A DNA stretch of 64,000 bases from Planctomycetaceae bacterium (GCA_011525785.1 WYBT01000021.1:372001-436000), one strand, 5' to 3'. Positions 42,698 through 51,929 are shown, counted from the stretch's first letter. Made by a program: numbers and translations. The notes: a model not told the origin generated them from the sequence alone.

Positions 42698-44071
42698 TTG
42701 GACACTCTCACGATCCGCCGCGTCGCGCTCAGCGCGCTTCACCACGACCCCGCGAACGCCCGCTCGCACGACGAGCGCAATCTCGACGCCATCGCCGCGA
42801 GCCTGAAGCAGTTCGGGCAGGCCGAGCCGCTCGTGGTGCAGCGCTCAAGCGGCAAGGTGATCGGCGGCAACGGCCGCATGACCGCCATGAAGGCGCTGGG
42901 ATGGACGGAGTGCGACGTGGTCGAGCTGGATTTGGACGACACGCAGGCGACGGCGCTGGGCATCGCGTTGAACCGCACGGGCGAGCTGGCGGCGTGGGAC
43001 ATGCCGGCGCTCACGAGGATCTTGGAGAGCTTCAAGGGCACTGAGGTGTTCGACGCGCTCGGCTTCGACGAGAAGGAGTTGAACGCGATGCTCGACGAGG
43101 TGATCGCGGCGGGCGAGTCGCTCGATGGGATCGTCGAGGACGGCGCGCCTGCGTTGCCGGATGCGGCGACGACGCGCGCGGGCGACCTGTGGGTATTGGG
43201 CGACCATCGCTTGCTGTGCGGCGACAGCTCGAAGCGTGAGGACGTGGAGCGCTTGCTCGGCGGCGAGCGCATACAGCTCGTGAACATGGACGCGCCTTAC
43301 AACGTGAAGGTCGAACCGCGCAGCAACAACGCCATCGCCGCGGGCTTGAGCTCGTTCAGCGCCACGACGCCGAAGGGCGCGCACCATCAAGGCCTCGACC
43401 TCGCACGCCATCCTGGCAAGGCTAAGAAGACGCACGACAAGTTGCGCCCGAAGGACCGCCCGCTCGCGAACGACTTCGTGTCGGACGAGGAGTTCGATCG
43501 CCTCTTGCGCGCATGGTTCGCGAACGCTGCGAACGCGCTCGAACCCGGCCGCGCGTTCTATGCGTGGGGTGGTTACGCGAACCTCGCCAACTACCCCAGC
43601 GCGCTCAAGGAGAGCGGCCTGTACTTCAGCCAAGCGATCGTGTGGAACAAGCTCCACCCGGTGCTCACGCGCAAGGACTTCATGGGCGCGTTCGAGCTGG
43701 CGTTCTACGGCTGGAAGGAAGGCGCGGCGCACACATTCCTGGGGCCGAACAACGCGACAGACCTGTGGGAGGTCAAGAAGCTCAACCACACGCACATGGT
43801 TCACTTGACCGAAAAGCCCGTGGAGTTGGCCGCGCGCGCGATGCAGTACTCCTCGCGCCCCGGCGAGAACGTGCTCGACCTCTTCGGCGGCAGCGGGTCC
43901 ACGCTCATCGCAGCGGAGCAGACCAAGCGGCGCGCGTTCCTGTGCGAACTCGACGCGCTCTACTGCGACGTGATCGTCGAGCGCTGGCAGAAGCTCACGG
44001 GCCGCGAAGCCACGCTCGACGGCGACGGTCGCACGTTCGCTGAGGTGCGCAAGGAGCGCTGCGAGTCATGA
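42698..44071 (+). CDS. ParB-like/DNA N-methyltransferase fusion (phage type)
   Basis: 457 aa from TTG 42698 with GGAG ten bases upstream. Residues 1-130 are a ParB-like domain (SLKQFGQAEPLVVQRSSGKVIGGNGRMTAMKAL, GNGR at 58-61). Residues 165-450 are an N4/N6 DNA methylase: catalytic motif MDAPYNV (D198-Y201, a DPPY variant with Ala), WGGYANLANYPSAL, KPVELAARAMQYSSRPGENVLDLFGGSGSTLIAAEQ (SAM-binding) and RRAFLCELD. This fusion is common in phages and satellites next to terminase genes, as here: the small subunit gene overlaps it by 4 bp (ATGA). Confidence 0.9.
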   Translation: MDTLTIRRVALSALHHDPANARSHDERNLDAIAASLKQFGQAEPLVVQRSSGKVIGGNGRMTAMKALGWTECDVVELDLDDTQATALGIALNRTGELAAWDMPALTRILESFKGTEVFDALGFDEKELNAMLDEVIAAGESLDGIVEDGAPALPDAATTRAGDLWVLGDHRLLCGDSSKREDVERLLGGERIQLVNMDAPYNVKVEPRSNNAIAAGLSSFSATTPKGAHHQGLDLARHPGKAKKTHDKLRPKDRPLANDFVSDEEFDRLLRAWFANAANALEPGRAFYAWGGYANLANYPSALKESGLYFSQAIVWNKLHPVLTRKDFMGAFELAFYGWKEGAAHTFLGPNNATDLWEVKKLNHTHMVHLTEKPVELAARAMQYSSRPGENVLDLFGGSGSTLIAAEQTKRRAFLCELDALYCDVIVERWQKLTGREATLDGDGRTFAEVRKERCES

Positions 44072-44568
44072 CCGGCAAGGTTCCCGAGGACGCCTTCGCG
44101 TACTACGTGGCGCTCGGCTCCGGGCGCTCGTACGAAGCCGTCGCGCGCAACTACGGCGTCAACAAGCGCACCGTAGTCCGTTGTGCCGATCGCGAGCAGT
44201 GGCAAGCGCGGCTGGCTGAGATCGAGCGCAGAGCGCGCGAGGCCGCGGACGCCAAGCTCGCCGACGAGATGCAGGAGATGTCGGTGCGCCACCACAAGCT
44301 CCTGCTCGCTATGGCCAGCCGCGCTGCAACGGCGATCCAGACCTATCCGCTCAAAAGCGGCATGGAAGGCATCAAGGCCGCTGAGCTGGTGATCAAGCTC
44401 GAACGGCTGATCGCCGGCGAGCCGACGGATTCGCGGACGATCAGCGTCGAGCAGGTTACGCGCGACGAGATGAGCAGGTTCCTGATCGAGGACTCCGAGG
44501 TCGACGCGTGGGACGACGACGCGCACGAAGGCGAGGGGATCGATGGCGAAGAAGCTGTCGAAACCTGA
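44068..44568 (+). CDS. Putative terminase small subunit (HTH protein)
   Basis: 166 aa, ATGA overlap with the methyltransferase gene. N-terminal helix-turn-helix: GRSYEAVARNYGVNKRTVVRCADREQW; a long charged helix follows (LAEIERRAREAADAKLADEMQEM), then KAAELVIKLERLIAGEPTDS, as in small terminase subunits that recognise packaging sites. Acidic C-terminus. It overlaps the terminase ATPase gene by 26 bp, which supports the call. Confidence 0.72.
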   Translation: MTGKVPEDAFAYYVALGSGRSYEAVARNYGVNKRTVVRCADREQWQARLAEIERRAREAADAKLADEMQEMSVRHHKLLLAMASRAATAIQTYPLKSGMEGIKAAELVIKLERLIAGEPTDSRTISVEQVTRDEMSRFLIEDSEVDAWDDDAHEGEGIDGEEAVET

Positions 44569-45523
44569 GCTGTTCGAGGCGCTCGGCTACAAGCCGCACG
44601 CTGGCCAGATCCTCGTGCACCGGTCGACTGCACCGCGGCGCGTGCTCGCGTGCGGCGTGCGATGGGGGAAAAGCACATGTGCAGTGATGGAGGCCGCGGC
44701 CGCGCTGCTCCAGCCACGCGAGGCGTGCCTTGGATGGACCGTTGCGCCGACGCTCGATCTGGCCCGTCTGATCTTCCAGCGCACCGCGAGCACGCTGCTC
44801 AGAAAGATGAGGCACCGCGTGAAGCTGTACTCGCCGCGCGAGCAGCGCCTCGTCGTCGTCAATCTCGGCGGCGGCTTGAGCGTGCTCGAAGGCAAGACGG
44901 CCGACAACCCAACCTCTCTGCTCGGCGAGAGCCTTGACTTCGCGATCGTCGACGAAGTCGTGAGGATGCGCGAGAGCGTGTGGACCGAACACCTTTCGCA
45001 GCGCTTGCTCGACCGGCGTGGCTGGGCGCTGTTCCTCTCGACACCGCGTGGGCGCGACTTCTTCTGGAAGCTGTTCCGTCGCGGGCAGAACGGCAGAGAC
45101 AAGGACTTTGAGAGCTGGTCATCGCCGTCGTGGGCCAACCCCATGCTCGACCGCGCGGTGATCGAAGAGGAGCGGGGCCGACTCACTGCGGAAGCGTTCG
45201 CGTCGCAATACGAAGGGCAGTTCACAGGCGAGGATCCCGATCCGTGCGATGTCTGCCACGGGCCGTCGCGTGATGTGCCGGCCACGTTCCTGTTGCGGGA
45301 GGGTGAGGCGATCGGGCGCTGCGCTGAGTGTGGTCGGTCCGTTGACGCGCGCGGTCGAACGATCGTGAAGCGCCACTCGAACGGCACGGCGTCGGTCGTG
45401 GTGATCGAGCTGCGCGAGCGTCGCGGCGAGCCGGCGGAAGTTCACTTCTCCGAGGCGGCCGCCGATCAGCGCGGCCCGGTGCTCACCGCGCCGGGCGGAC
45501 CCGCGCTCGAAGTCGACGTGTAG
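44543..45523 (+). CDS. Terminase large-subunit ATPase lacking nuclease, with C-terminal zinc ribbon
   Basis: 326 aa. ATPase motifs of phage terminases: Walker A CGVRWGKST (37-45), Walker B LDFAIVDEV (D137, E138) and the coupling motif LFLSTPRG (164-170), then FASQYEGQFTGEDPDP. Where the RNase H-like nuclease should begin, the protein has a Cys4 element instead (C235-x2-C238 and C260-x2-C263) and ends 60 residues later; typical large subunits have 450-600 residues. The stop is clean and no nuclease remnant follows. It may be a packaging motor that relies on another nuclease, or a repurposed ATPase. Confidence 0.82.
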   Translation: MAKKLSKPELFEALGYKPHAGQILVHRSTAPRRVLACGVRWGKSTCAVMEAAAALLQPREACLGWTVAPTLDLARLIFQRTASTLLRKMRHRVKLYSPREQRLVVVNLGGGLSVLEGKTADNPTSLLGESLDFAIVDEVVRMRESVWTEHLSQRLLDRRGWALFLSTPRGRDFFWKLFRRGQNGRDKDFESWSSPSWANPMLDRAVIEEERGRLTAEAFASQYEGQFTGEDPDPCDVCHGPSRDVPATFLLREGEAIGRCAECGRSVDARGRTIVKRHSNGTASVVVIELRERRGEPAEVHFSEAAADQRGPVLTAPGGPALEVDV

Positions 45524-45628
45524 GGGATTGCGCGAAACGGACTTGCGTCGCGCGCGAGCCCGAGCCCCTGTGTGCGTGCGTCGCGCGGTGCGTCGCGAAG
45601 TCCACGTTCGAAGTCCACGAGGTGATCC

Positions 45629-46492
45629 ATGCGCATCAGCGATGCGCTGGCGGTGTTCCTGGTGCAGTTGCAGGCGGACGGCCGCAGCGTGCACACGGTT
45701 CGGCAAGTTGAACGGCACGTGCGCCTGCTCGCGCGTTGGGCGGGCGATCCGCCAGTGGCCGAGTTGGGCCACGAGCACGTGGCGCGCTTCCTGGCGAGCG
45801 ACGCCGTGCGCGAGCGCGCAGATGGGGGAGCGCGCAAGGCGTCGAGCGCGAACGCGATCCGATCGAGCGTGCGCGGCTTCTGCGCGTTCGTGCACGGTGC
45901 GAGCTACACGGCAACGAACGCCGCTCGCCTCGTGCGACGCGCGCGCGTACGGCCTCCCGCGCCCAAGGCGTTGAGCGACGCGGACGCGGCCAAGCTGCTC
46001 GCGGCGCTGAACGGAGCCAGCACCCCGGACGAGCTGCGCGACCGCGCGCTATTCACGACGCTCCTGCGCACAGGCCTGCGCCTGGGCAGCGCGCTGGCGC
46101 TCGACATCGAAGACCTCGACTTCGAGGCGGGGGAGATCCGCGTGCGCGCGCTCAAGGGCGGGGGCGAGGACACGGTCGTGATGCCCGACGACCTCGCGGC
46201 GCTCCTGCGCGAGCACGTCGGGGAGCGAGCGGGCGGCGCGCTCTTCCGCGGCTCTCACGGCGCGCGCATCGGGGCGCGGCACGCGAGGCGGCGTCTGGCG
46301 CAGTGGGCGAAGCGGGCGGAGATCGTGGGCGGCGCGCACCCGCACCAGCTTCGGCACACGTGCGGCCAGCGCATCTACCGCCGCACCAAGGATGTGCTCG
46401 TGGTCGCGAGCGCGCTCCTGCACAGGTCGGTCGCGTCCGCGGCGATCTACGCGCGGGCGGATCGCGCGGCGGTGAGGGCGGCGATGGGGTGA
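45629..46492 (+). CDS. XerC/D-like tyrosine recombinase
   Basis: 287 aa, shorter than the two 404-aa integrases and not closely related. N-terminal SAM-like domain (ISDALAVFLVQLQADGRSVHTVRQVERHVRLLARW), catalytic domain with Arg in LLRTGLRLGSALALDIEDL, Lys in RALKGGGEDTVVMP, the box HPHQLRHTCGQR, and LLHRSVASAAIYARAD with the nucleophilic Tyr. Follows the terminase by 105 bp; the iterons begin 39 bp after its stop. It may resolve element multimers or act in circularisation. Confidence 0.9.
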   Translation: MRISDALAVFLVQLQADGRSVHTVRQVERHVRLLARWAGDPPVAELGHEHVARFLASDAVRERADGGARKASSANAIRSSVRGFCAFVHGASYTATNAARLVRRARVRPPAPKALSDADAAKLLAALNGASTPDELRDRALFTTLLRTGLRLGSALALDIEDLDFEAGEIRVRALKGGGEDTVVMPDDLAALLREHVGERAGGALFRGSHGARIGARHARRRLAQWAKRAEIVGGAHPHQLRHTCGQRIYRRTKDVLVVASALLHRSVASAAIYARADRAAVRAAMG

Positions 46493-46530
46493 CCTCCGAA
46501 ACAATTCGATGCCGTTGATCGCGTGGGGCG

Positions 46531-46580
46531 AAAGCGGACAGCAGCGGCCAGGAGCGGACAGTAGCGGACAAGAGCGGACA
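46531..46580. repeat. Five 10-bp iterons (NNAGCGGACA)
   Basis: AAAGCGGACA, GCAGCGGCCA, GGAGCGGACA, GTAGCGGACA, AGAGCGGACA in perfect 10-bp phase, about 130 bp upstream of the 46710 gene. Ten-bp phasing puts each copy on the same DNA face, as in replication origins and multi-site operators. Same GCGGmCA core as at 37605-37724. Confidence 0.75.
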
Positions 46581-46709
46581 GTCACTCGAAACCAGCGAGT
46601 CATTGGGCAATGCAGAGGGTTGACATGCGTACTGCGATCCGCATCCTCCCATTAGTGCGCCGTGTTGCGCGGCGTTGCGCACAGTCACTTTGACACGAGG
46701 GGAGTTGTG

Positions 46710-47933
46710 ATGATCTGGAACCACCAGCCTTGGTCCGAGTTGCCCTTCCACGTTCGCTTCTGCCTGCCGCGCCTGCCGCTGGAACCTGACTACGTCCTAC
46801 CGAGCGGGCTGACGCTGAAGCAGTTGGTTCGTTGCGCCCACGACCTGATTCCGCGGCTGCATGACCTCTACTGTCCGCCGCTCCTGCCCAAGGATCTGTT
46901 GTGCCTTCTTGGGGATGCGCTAGCCAGCGTGCACTGCGTCTTGCCGTGTCGAGGCCGCGCTGGCGTCGACCTGAGCGATCTCGCCGCAGGCGCAGCCATA
47001 AACTGCACTTGGTTCGCCGCAACTGCGAATCTGGAGTACGCGCGCTACGCCGGCCTTGTTCGCACGATTCTGCTGCCAGGCGAACCGGACGAGAGCGTGG
47101 CGTTCCTTAACGAACTTGAGGACTGGGAGCGGAACGTGCGCCGCCCCGCTTACGCACGGCGTGACGAGGATCCGCGCTCGGCGCGCATCGACTGGTGCGT
47201 CAGCGACCTCGTTCGGCGCACCTACAACCCCGACTACGAGAAGAGCGTGCGGCGGATCGAGCGCATCCTCGTCGACCACGCCGGCGGCAACGAGGGGCTT
47301 GCGATCAGCCGAGAGCGAGTTGGCATGAATCGCAGGGAGCGTGGGTCCATCTGCGCGTCCTACGCACGGATGATCATCGACCGCGGCCTGAACATTTGGG
47401 ACTACTCCGGCGCTCGGCTGGTCATCGACCGCGCCAAGCTGCGCGAAGGGCTCGACGACTTGTTGGGACGGGGCGTGGCTCGCAAGGCGGGCAGGTCCGA
47501 GGCCGCGGACAAGGAGTCCGACGGCGCTCGAAAGAAGAGGCGCTCGCGTAGGGCGATGGAGTCGATCGACGGCGTGGAACTAGCCGACCCTGGTAGCAAC
47601 GCGGAATGGGCTCTGCGCCTTGCACTTGAAGAACTCCGCGAAGCTCGTGACTACTTCGAGCAGCGCGGCGACCGCTGGTTCGCGGAGGCGTTACAGGCAC
47701 TGAGCGCGAAGGCACTGGATGAGGACTTCGCTGTCGTCACGCACCGTGCAAAGCGGCTTGCGGCCGAGCTTCATGGACAGTCCCAGGCCGTCCGTGCCGC
47801 CGCGGCGTACGAGTTTCTCGGGCGGTCCTGCTCGCAGGAGGAGGTGGCCCAGGAGTACGGCGTATCCCGTTATGAGCTGCAGGCCCAACTCGCGCAGGCT
47901 GATCGGATCATGGAGCGTCTCAGCGCCGCTTAG
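46710..47933 (+). CDS. Hypothetical protein with C-terminal HTH (possible element regulator or initiator)
   Basis: 407 aa from ATG 46710, with AGGGGAG just upstream. The N-terminal half is unlike anything I recognise (IWNHQPWSELPFHVRFCLPRLPLEPDYVLPSG, HDLYCPPLLPKDLLCLLGDA). The C-terminal third is helical and ends with a sigma-region-4/RHH-like HTH segment: AAAYEFLGRSCSQEEVAQEYGVSRYELQAQLAQADRIMERL. A basic segment GARKKRRSRRAM lies near residue 275. First gene after the iterons and before the primase-type operon, so it is a candidate iteron-binding initiator or operon regulator (inference). Confidence 0.68.
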   Translation: MIWNHQPWSELPFHVRFCLPRLPLEPDYVLPSGLTLKQLVRCAHDLIPRLHDLYCPPLLPKDLLCLLGDALASVHCVLPCRGRAGVDLSDLAAGAAINCTWFAATANLEYARYAGLVRTILLPGEPDESVAFLNELEDWERNVRRPAYARRDEDPRSARIDWCVSDLVRRTYNPDYEKSVRRIERILVDHAGGNEGLAISRERVGMNRRERGSICASYARMIIDRGLNIWDYSGARLVIDRAKLREGLDDLLGRGVARKAGRSEAADKESDGARKKRRSRRAMESIDGVELADPGSNAEWALRLALEELREARDYFEQRGDRWFAEALQALSAKALDEDFAVVTHRAKRLAAELHGQSQAVRAAAAYEFLGRSCSQEEVAQEYGVSRYELQAQLAQADRIMERLSAA

Positions 47934-47995
47934 AGTGGTGACGAAAGCGTTACGGAGATAGTTCGACAGCGACCCCCGTGCAGCGCACGTGGGGC

Positions 47996-48238
47996 ATGCC
48001 GAACACAAATGCACCGACGAGTGGCCGCGGGCGGCCGGTCGAGTCCATCTACCTTCCGGACATCCTCGTCGCCGAGGAGTTGTCCGGCATCCTGCGGATG
48101 ACGCCGGCCGGCGTGCGCGCTGCGCTCCGATCAGGGCGCATCCCTGGCCGCCGCGTCGGACGCCGCTGGCTAGTGAGCCGTTCGGCGTTGCTTGCGCACA
48201 TCGCACGCACCCCGTCGCTTCGGCAGGTGAACCCGTGA
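47996..48238 (+). CDS. Excisionase/AlpA-like helix-turn-helix protein
   Basis: 80 aa from ATG 47996 (GTG 47978 possible). After a Thr/Arg-rich start comes a MerR/excisionase-type winged helix: LPDILVAEELSGILRMTPAGVRAALRSGRIPGRRVGRRWLVSRSALLAHIA. Such small proteins direct excision or activate element operons. Its stop overlaps the GTG start of the next gene by 4 bp. Confidence 0.75.
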   Translation: MPNTNAPTSGRGRPVESIYLPDILVAEELSGILRMTPAGVRAALRSGRIPGRRVGRRWLVSRSALLAHIARTPSLRQVNP

Positions 48239-51087
48239 GCGCCGGCTGGAAGGGCGTGCGCAAGGCTGCGCCGTGTCCCGCGTGCGGCGAAGCGGAACGG
48301 TGCGCGTGGAGCGAGGACGGCTTCCTGCACTGCTTCCGGTCCAAGGATCCGCCGCAAGGCATGCGGTTCCACAAGGACTCGCCCAGCGATGAACGCGGAG
48401 CGATCTTCGCGCCGGAGCACGTTTCCAAGCGCGCGACCAAGCCGGTCGTCCAAGCCGCTGACGGGCTCGACCTCGTCAAGCTACAGGCGCAGTTCGTCTT
48501 CCAGTCCTCCGAGGCCTTGCGCCAGACACTCGCGATCCAGCTCGGCGTCACCGCCGCGAGCTTGGTTGATCTGGGGGTCGGATGGGCCAAACGATCCGAC
48601 CTGGGTCTGCTCAAGGCGAACGGAGCCGCGTGGCCCGGGAACAGACCGAAGTTCGCCTCCTCCTTCCCCGAGTACGACGGGCAGCGCTGCATCGTCGGGT
48701 TCTCGTTCAGGGCCGAGGACGGACGCAAGGGCTCGCCAAGCGCAAGAGCCGGCTGTCGTCGCGGCCTGACCATCCCGAAGTCGTTCGACACTGCGACCGG
48801 CCCGGTCCTGGTCGTGGAAGGCGCGAGCGATGTCGCAGCACTGAGCGTGCTCGGCTTGCGCGGAGTTGGGCGACCGAGCAACACCGGCGGCGGCGAGATG
48901 CTCGCGACGCTGCTCCGCGATCTCGAGGACGTGGTGATCGTCGGCGAGAACGACAAGAAGCCGAACGGCAGCCACCCCGGGCGCGAAGGGATGCAGAAGA
49001 TCGCGAACCACCTCGCCCGAGCTTGGTCGCGACCGGTGCGCCAGTCGCTGCCGCCCAGCGACTGCAAGGACGTGCGCGAGTGGCTTCAAGCGAAGACGGC
49101 CGCCGGACTCGACATCGAAGACCGTGACGCATGCGTTGCGGCCGGCAGAGAACTGCTCGAACTGCTGCAGGCGGCGGCTGAGGTCGTCGACTTCCAAGAA
49201 ATCGAGAAGCGGGATGCCGAGGCAGCCGCGCAGGCTCCCGCGGACCCGCGTCCAGAGGTGCACATCCTCGCGGGCAAGCTGCCGCAGGCGGCGGAGACGA
49301 CGGAGCGCCTGATCAACGGAGGCGACCCGCGCGAGCCTCGGCTGTTCCAGCGTCAAGGCGCGCTCGTTCGCACCGTCCGCTTGGAAGAAGCCTCGAAGGG
49401 CCGCATCGAACTGGAGCGCGGCGCGACGGTGATCCGCGACGCGGACGAGCCCTACATCCTCGACCAAGCTGCACGGGTCGCGCGATTCATCCGCTACGAC
49501 AAGAAGGGCGATTCCTACCAAGCGCATCCGCCTGCCGAACTCGCTCGTGCAATTCAGTCCCACGCAGGCAGCTGGCCCTTCCCGCTCCTTGCGGGAGTCG
49601 TCGAGGCCCCGCAACTGTTCGAGGACGGCCGCGTCCTCGAGCTGGAGGGCTACGACGCGGCTTCCGGGCTGGTGCTGCGAACACGCGGCGTTTCCTTCGC
49701 GCCGATTGCGCCGTCGCCCACGCAGGAGGACGCCAAGTGCGCGCTGCGCTGGATCGACGAACAGTTGCTCGCAGGTTTTCCGTTCATTGACGCGTGCGAT
49801 CGCGCAGCTGCGCTGGCGCTGCTCCTGAGCGCCGTCGGAAGGTCGACCTACGCGCAGGGGCCAGCGTTCGGCGCGACGGCACCGAACCGCTCGTGCGGGA
49901 AGTCGACGTTGCTTCGGTCGGGCGCGATCCTGGCGACGGGCCGCGGACCGGCGTTGATCGACCCCGGTACGAACGACGAGGAAGCGGACAAGCGCATCCT
50001 TTCCGTGTTGGTCGAGGGGCACAGGTTCGTGTCGTTCGACAACCTTCGGAACGCGGAGAAACTGGACACGCCTTCGATTGCCAAGGCGATCACGGAGCCG
50101 GTGTACACCGGCCGGCCGCTCGGGAAGACGGGCACGATCTCGCTTCCGACAGACGGCGTGTTGTTCACGTACTCGGGCGTCAACCTCGAGCCGCGAGGCG
50201 ACACAGTGTCGCGCTCGGTCCTGATCCGTCTCGACCCCGCGGTCGAGCGCCCGTGGGCGAAGCGCTGGGGGACTAGGGACCCAACGGAGATCGCGCTGGA
50301 GAAGCGTGGCGAACTCGTCTCGGCAGCGCTGACGGTGCTCAAGGCGTTCATTGCAGCCGGGTGTCCCGACCAAGGCCTCGGCCCCTACCGCCTCGCTGGC
50401 TGGAACCGCGTGATTCGCAACGCCGTCGTGTGGGCGGGCTACGCGGACCCACTCGCGGGCATGACCCAGCTCGAAGCCGGGGATCCCGAGAACGAGCCGT
50501 GCGCCGACCTGATGGCCGCGTGGAGCCGTGTCTTCGGCGAGCGTGTCGTCACGACCTCTGAGGTCGTGGCGGTCTGCAGTGTCGCGAACGACGACCTGAA
50601 GCAAGCGCTGCTTGTGGTCGCCGGCAGTGGTCGCATGGCCGATGCGGTCGAACCGCGTCGGCTCGGCAAGTTCCTGGCGCGCTACGAGCGGCGCGTCGTG
50701 GACGGACTCCGCTTCATCCGTATGGGCGAATCGGGCACCCGGGCGCGGTGGGCCCTCCAGGCGGTCGAGCCAGCTCGCAGTTTGGCAGTTTCCGCAGTTC
50801 CCCCAATCCCTTATCACGCGGGTGCGGGCGAGAGAGAAATCGATGTACACGATCGTGATGCGCGCGTGTGCGCACGCGATATAGAACGACGGGGAGAGAA
50901 CTGCGAAAACTGTCAAACTGCACCTGCGACGGCCCCCGATCGTGACGGCGCGTCGAGCGAGGCTGACGGGGACGCGGCCAATGGCGAGGCGGACGCGACT
51001 GGGCAGCGGGGTGCTGGCGCTGACCCCGACGGCGGCTGCGAGGTCGGGGACGGCGTTGAGGGCGACGACCTGGAGCTCATCGCATGA
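48235..51087 (+). CDS. Primase/helicase-like replication protein with zinc finger and TOPRIM
   Basis: 950 aa from GTG 48235. N-terminal zinc-finger motif CPACGEAERCAWSEDGFLHC (Cys at about 14, 17, 23 and His/Cys near 32-33), then a TOPRIM-like segment GPVLVVEGASDVAALSVLGLRGVGRPSN...VVIVGENDKK (Glu and D-x-D-like positions). The C-terminal half is ATPase-like: a P-loop candidate in APNRSCGKSTLLRSGAILATG, an FVSFDNLRNAEK Walker-B-like strand, and DTVSRSVLIRLDP as arginine-finger region. This resembles satellite/phage primase-helicase proteins. The Asp/Glu/Gly-rich C-terminal tail is probably disordered. It overlaps the next gene by 4 bp. Confidence 0.82.
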   Translation: MSAGWKGVRKAAPCPACGEAERCAWSEDGFLHCFRSKDPPQGMRFHKDSPSDERGAIFAPEHVSKRATKPVVQAADGLDLVKLQAQFVFQSSEALRQTLAIQLGVTAASLVDLGVGWAKRSDLGLLKANGAAWPGNRPKFASSFPEYDGQRCIVGFSFRAEDGRKGSPSARAGCRRGLTIPKSFDTATGPVLVVEGASDVAALSVLGLRGVGRPSNTGGGEMLATLLRDLEDVVIVGENDKKPNGSHPGREGMQKIANHLARAWSRPVRQSLPPSDCKDVREWLQAKTAAGLDIEDRDACVAAGRELLELLQAAAEVVDFQEIEKRDAEAAAQAPADPRPEVHILAGKLPQAAETTERLINGGDPREPRLFQRQGALVRTVRLEEASKGRIELERGATVIRDADEPYILDQAARVARFIRYDKKGDSYQAHPPAELARAIQSHAGSWPFPLLAGVVEAPQLFEDGRVLELEGYDAASGLVLRTRGVSFAPIAPSPTQEDAKCALRWIDEQLLAGFPFIDACDRAAALALLLSAVGRSTYAQGPAFGATAPNRSCGKSTLLRSGAILATGRGPALIDPGTNDEEADKRILSVLVEGHRFVSFDNLRNAEKLDTPSIAKAITEPVYTGRPLGKTGTISLPTDGVLFTYSGVNLEPRGDTVSRSVLIRLDPAVERPWAKRWGTRDPTEIALEKRGELVSAALTVLKAFIAAGCPDQGLGPYRLAGWNRVIRNAVVWAGYADPLAGMTQLEAGDPENEPCADLMAAWSRVFGERVVTTSEVVAVCSVANDDLKQALLVVAGSGRMADAVEPRRLGKFLARYERRVVDGLRFIRMGESGTRARWALQAVEPARSLAVSAVPPIPYHAGAGEREIDVHDRDARVCARDIERRGENCENCQTAPATAPDRDGASSEADGDAANGEADATGQRGAGADPDGGCEVGDGVEGDDLELIA

Positions 51088-51557
51088 GCGCCGCCGCCGC
51101 ACTCGTCGCCGAACTGAGCCAGATCGGCGTGAAGCTCGTCGTGAGGGACGGGCGGATCTACTCCCAACCGCCGCGTGGGCTCTCGCAAGAGCTTCGCGAG
51201 CGCGTGGCCGCACAGAAGGGCGAGATCGTTGCGCTGCTCACGCGCGAAGAGCGGCCCGGCCCGACGGCTGCGTGCTACGGCTGCCGCGGCACAGAGTTCT
51301 GGGCGTTTGCGTCTGTCGGCCGCTGGATCTGCGCCGCGTGCCACCAACCTGACTACCCGTCCGAGCGACTGGTCTGGGCTCGCGTCCGGCCGCCCGCGTC
51401 CCCTTTCGGCCCCGGTCAGGCCGACCTCGACTGCGCGGTGTGCCACGGCACCGGGATCGAGCGACTTCCCAACACGCGCTGGACCATCTGCGCTTGCCGG
51501 GAGCGCGACTTCCATCCCGATCCAGCTCGTCGGCGCGATGCGGGAGGTGCGCAATGA
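51084..51557 (+). CDS. TubC-N-like docking domain plus two zinc ribbons
   Basis: 157 aa, ATGA overlap with the primase gene. Residues 5-52 (LVAELSQIGVKLVVRDGRIYSQPPRGLSQELRERVAAQKGEIVALL) fit the TubC N-terminal docking fold, which occurs beside primase proteins in mobile elements. Two Cys4 sites follow: CYGCRG...CAACH (about 63-90) and CAVCHGTG...CACRE (about 120-145). Probable accessory to the replication protein; function otherwise unknown. Confidence 0.65.
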   Translation: MSAAAALVAELSQIGVKLVVRDGRIYSQPPRGLSQELRERVAAQKGEIVALLTREERPGPTAACYGCRGTEFWAFASVGRWICAACHQPDYPSERLVWARVRPPASPFGPGQADLDCAVCHGTGIERLPNTRWTICACRERDFHPDPARRRDAGGAQ

Positions 51558-51829
51558 CCCGCGCCACCGTTGTGTCGTTCCGCCCGGCGCGCCCGTTGGA
51601 CGTGGCGGCCGGCCTGCTCGGCTACGCCCGCGTGCAGGTCGGCGAGTTGCTCATCGATGGCATCGGGATTCGGCGCACCCGTGACGGGCGGCACGTCGTG
51701 AGCCTGCCGTCGCGACGGGACCGCGCGGGATCGGAGCACTCGATCGTGGCTCCGGTGAGCAGCGCCGCCGGGCGCGAGCTCGAGCGGCAGGTGCTCAGCG
51801 ACCTCGCGGCGAGGGGGCTCTTGCCATGA
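51554..51829 (+). CDS. SpoVG-like DNA-binding protein
   Basis: 91 aa, ATGA overlap with the preceding gene. The run VQVGELLIDGIGIRRTRDGRHVVSLPSRRDRAG, then SIVAPVSSAAGRELERQVLSDLAARG, follows the SpoVG pattern (beta-strands, 'V..I.I..G..G.F..MPS.R...G', 'I..P......R..I...V...Y'). SpoVG proteins bind DNA or RNA and modulate transcription. Similarity was judged by eye only. Confidence 0.5.
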   Translation: MTRATVVSFRPARPLDVAAGLLGYARVQVGELLIDGIGIRRTRDGRHVVSLPSRRDRAGSEHSIVAPVSSAAGRELERQVLSDLAARGLLP

Positions 51830-51929
51830 GCGCGCGCGCCGCAACGAACGTGCACATGTCGCACTGTGCCGGGGTCCCTTCGCGGACTCCGTCGCCCCGC
51901 CGGGCCTGCCCGGCCGGCGACAGGCCGCC

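Noticed and set aside
42698-44071. ParB partition protein for plasmid maintenance
   Set aside because: The ParB-like part is fused to a DNA methylase and sits next to terminase genes, with no ParA; it is the phage-type fusion.
45629-46492. Integron-type integrase with attC cassettes at the intergenic repeats
   Set aside because: The recombinase lacks a visible integron-specific insert, the repeats are not attC-like palindromes with R/L boxes, and the cargo genes are not oriented as a cassette array.
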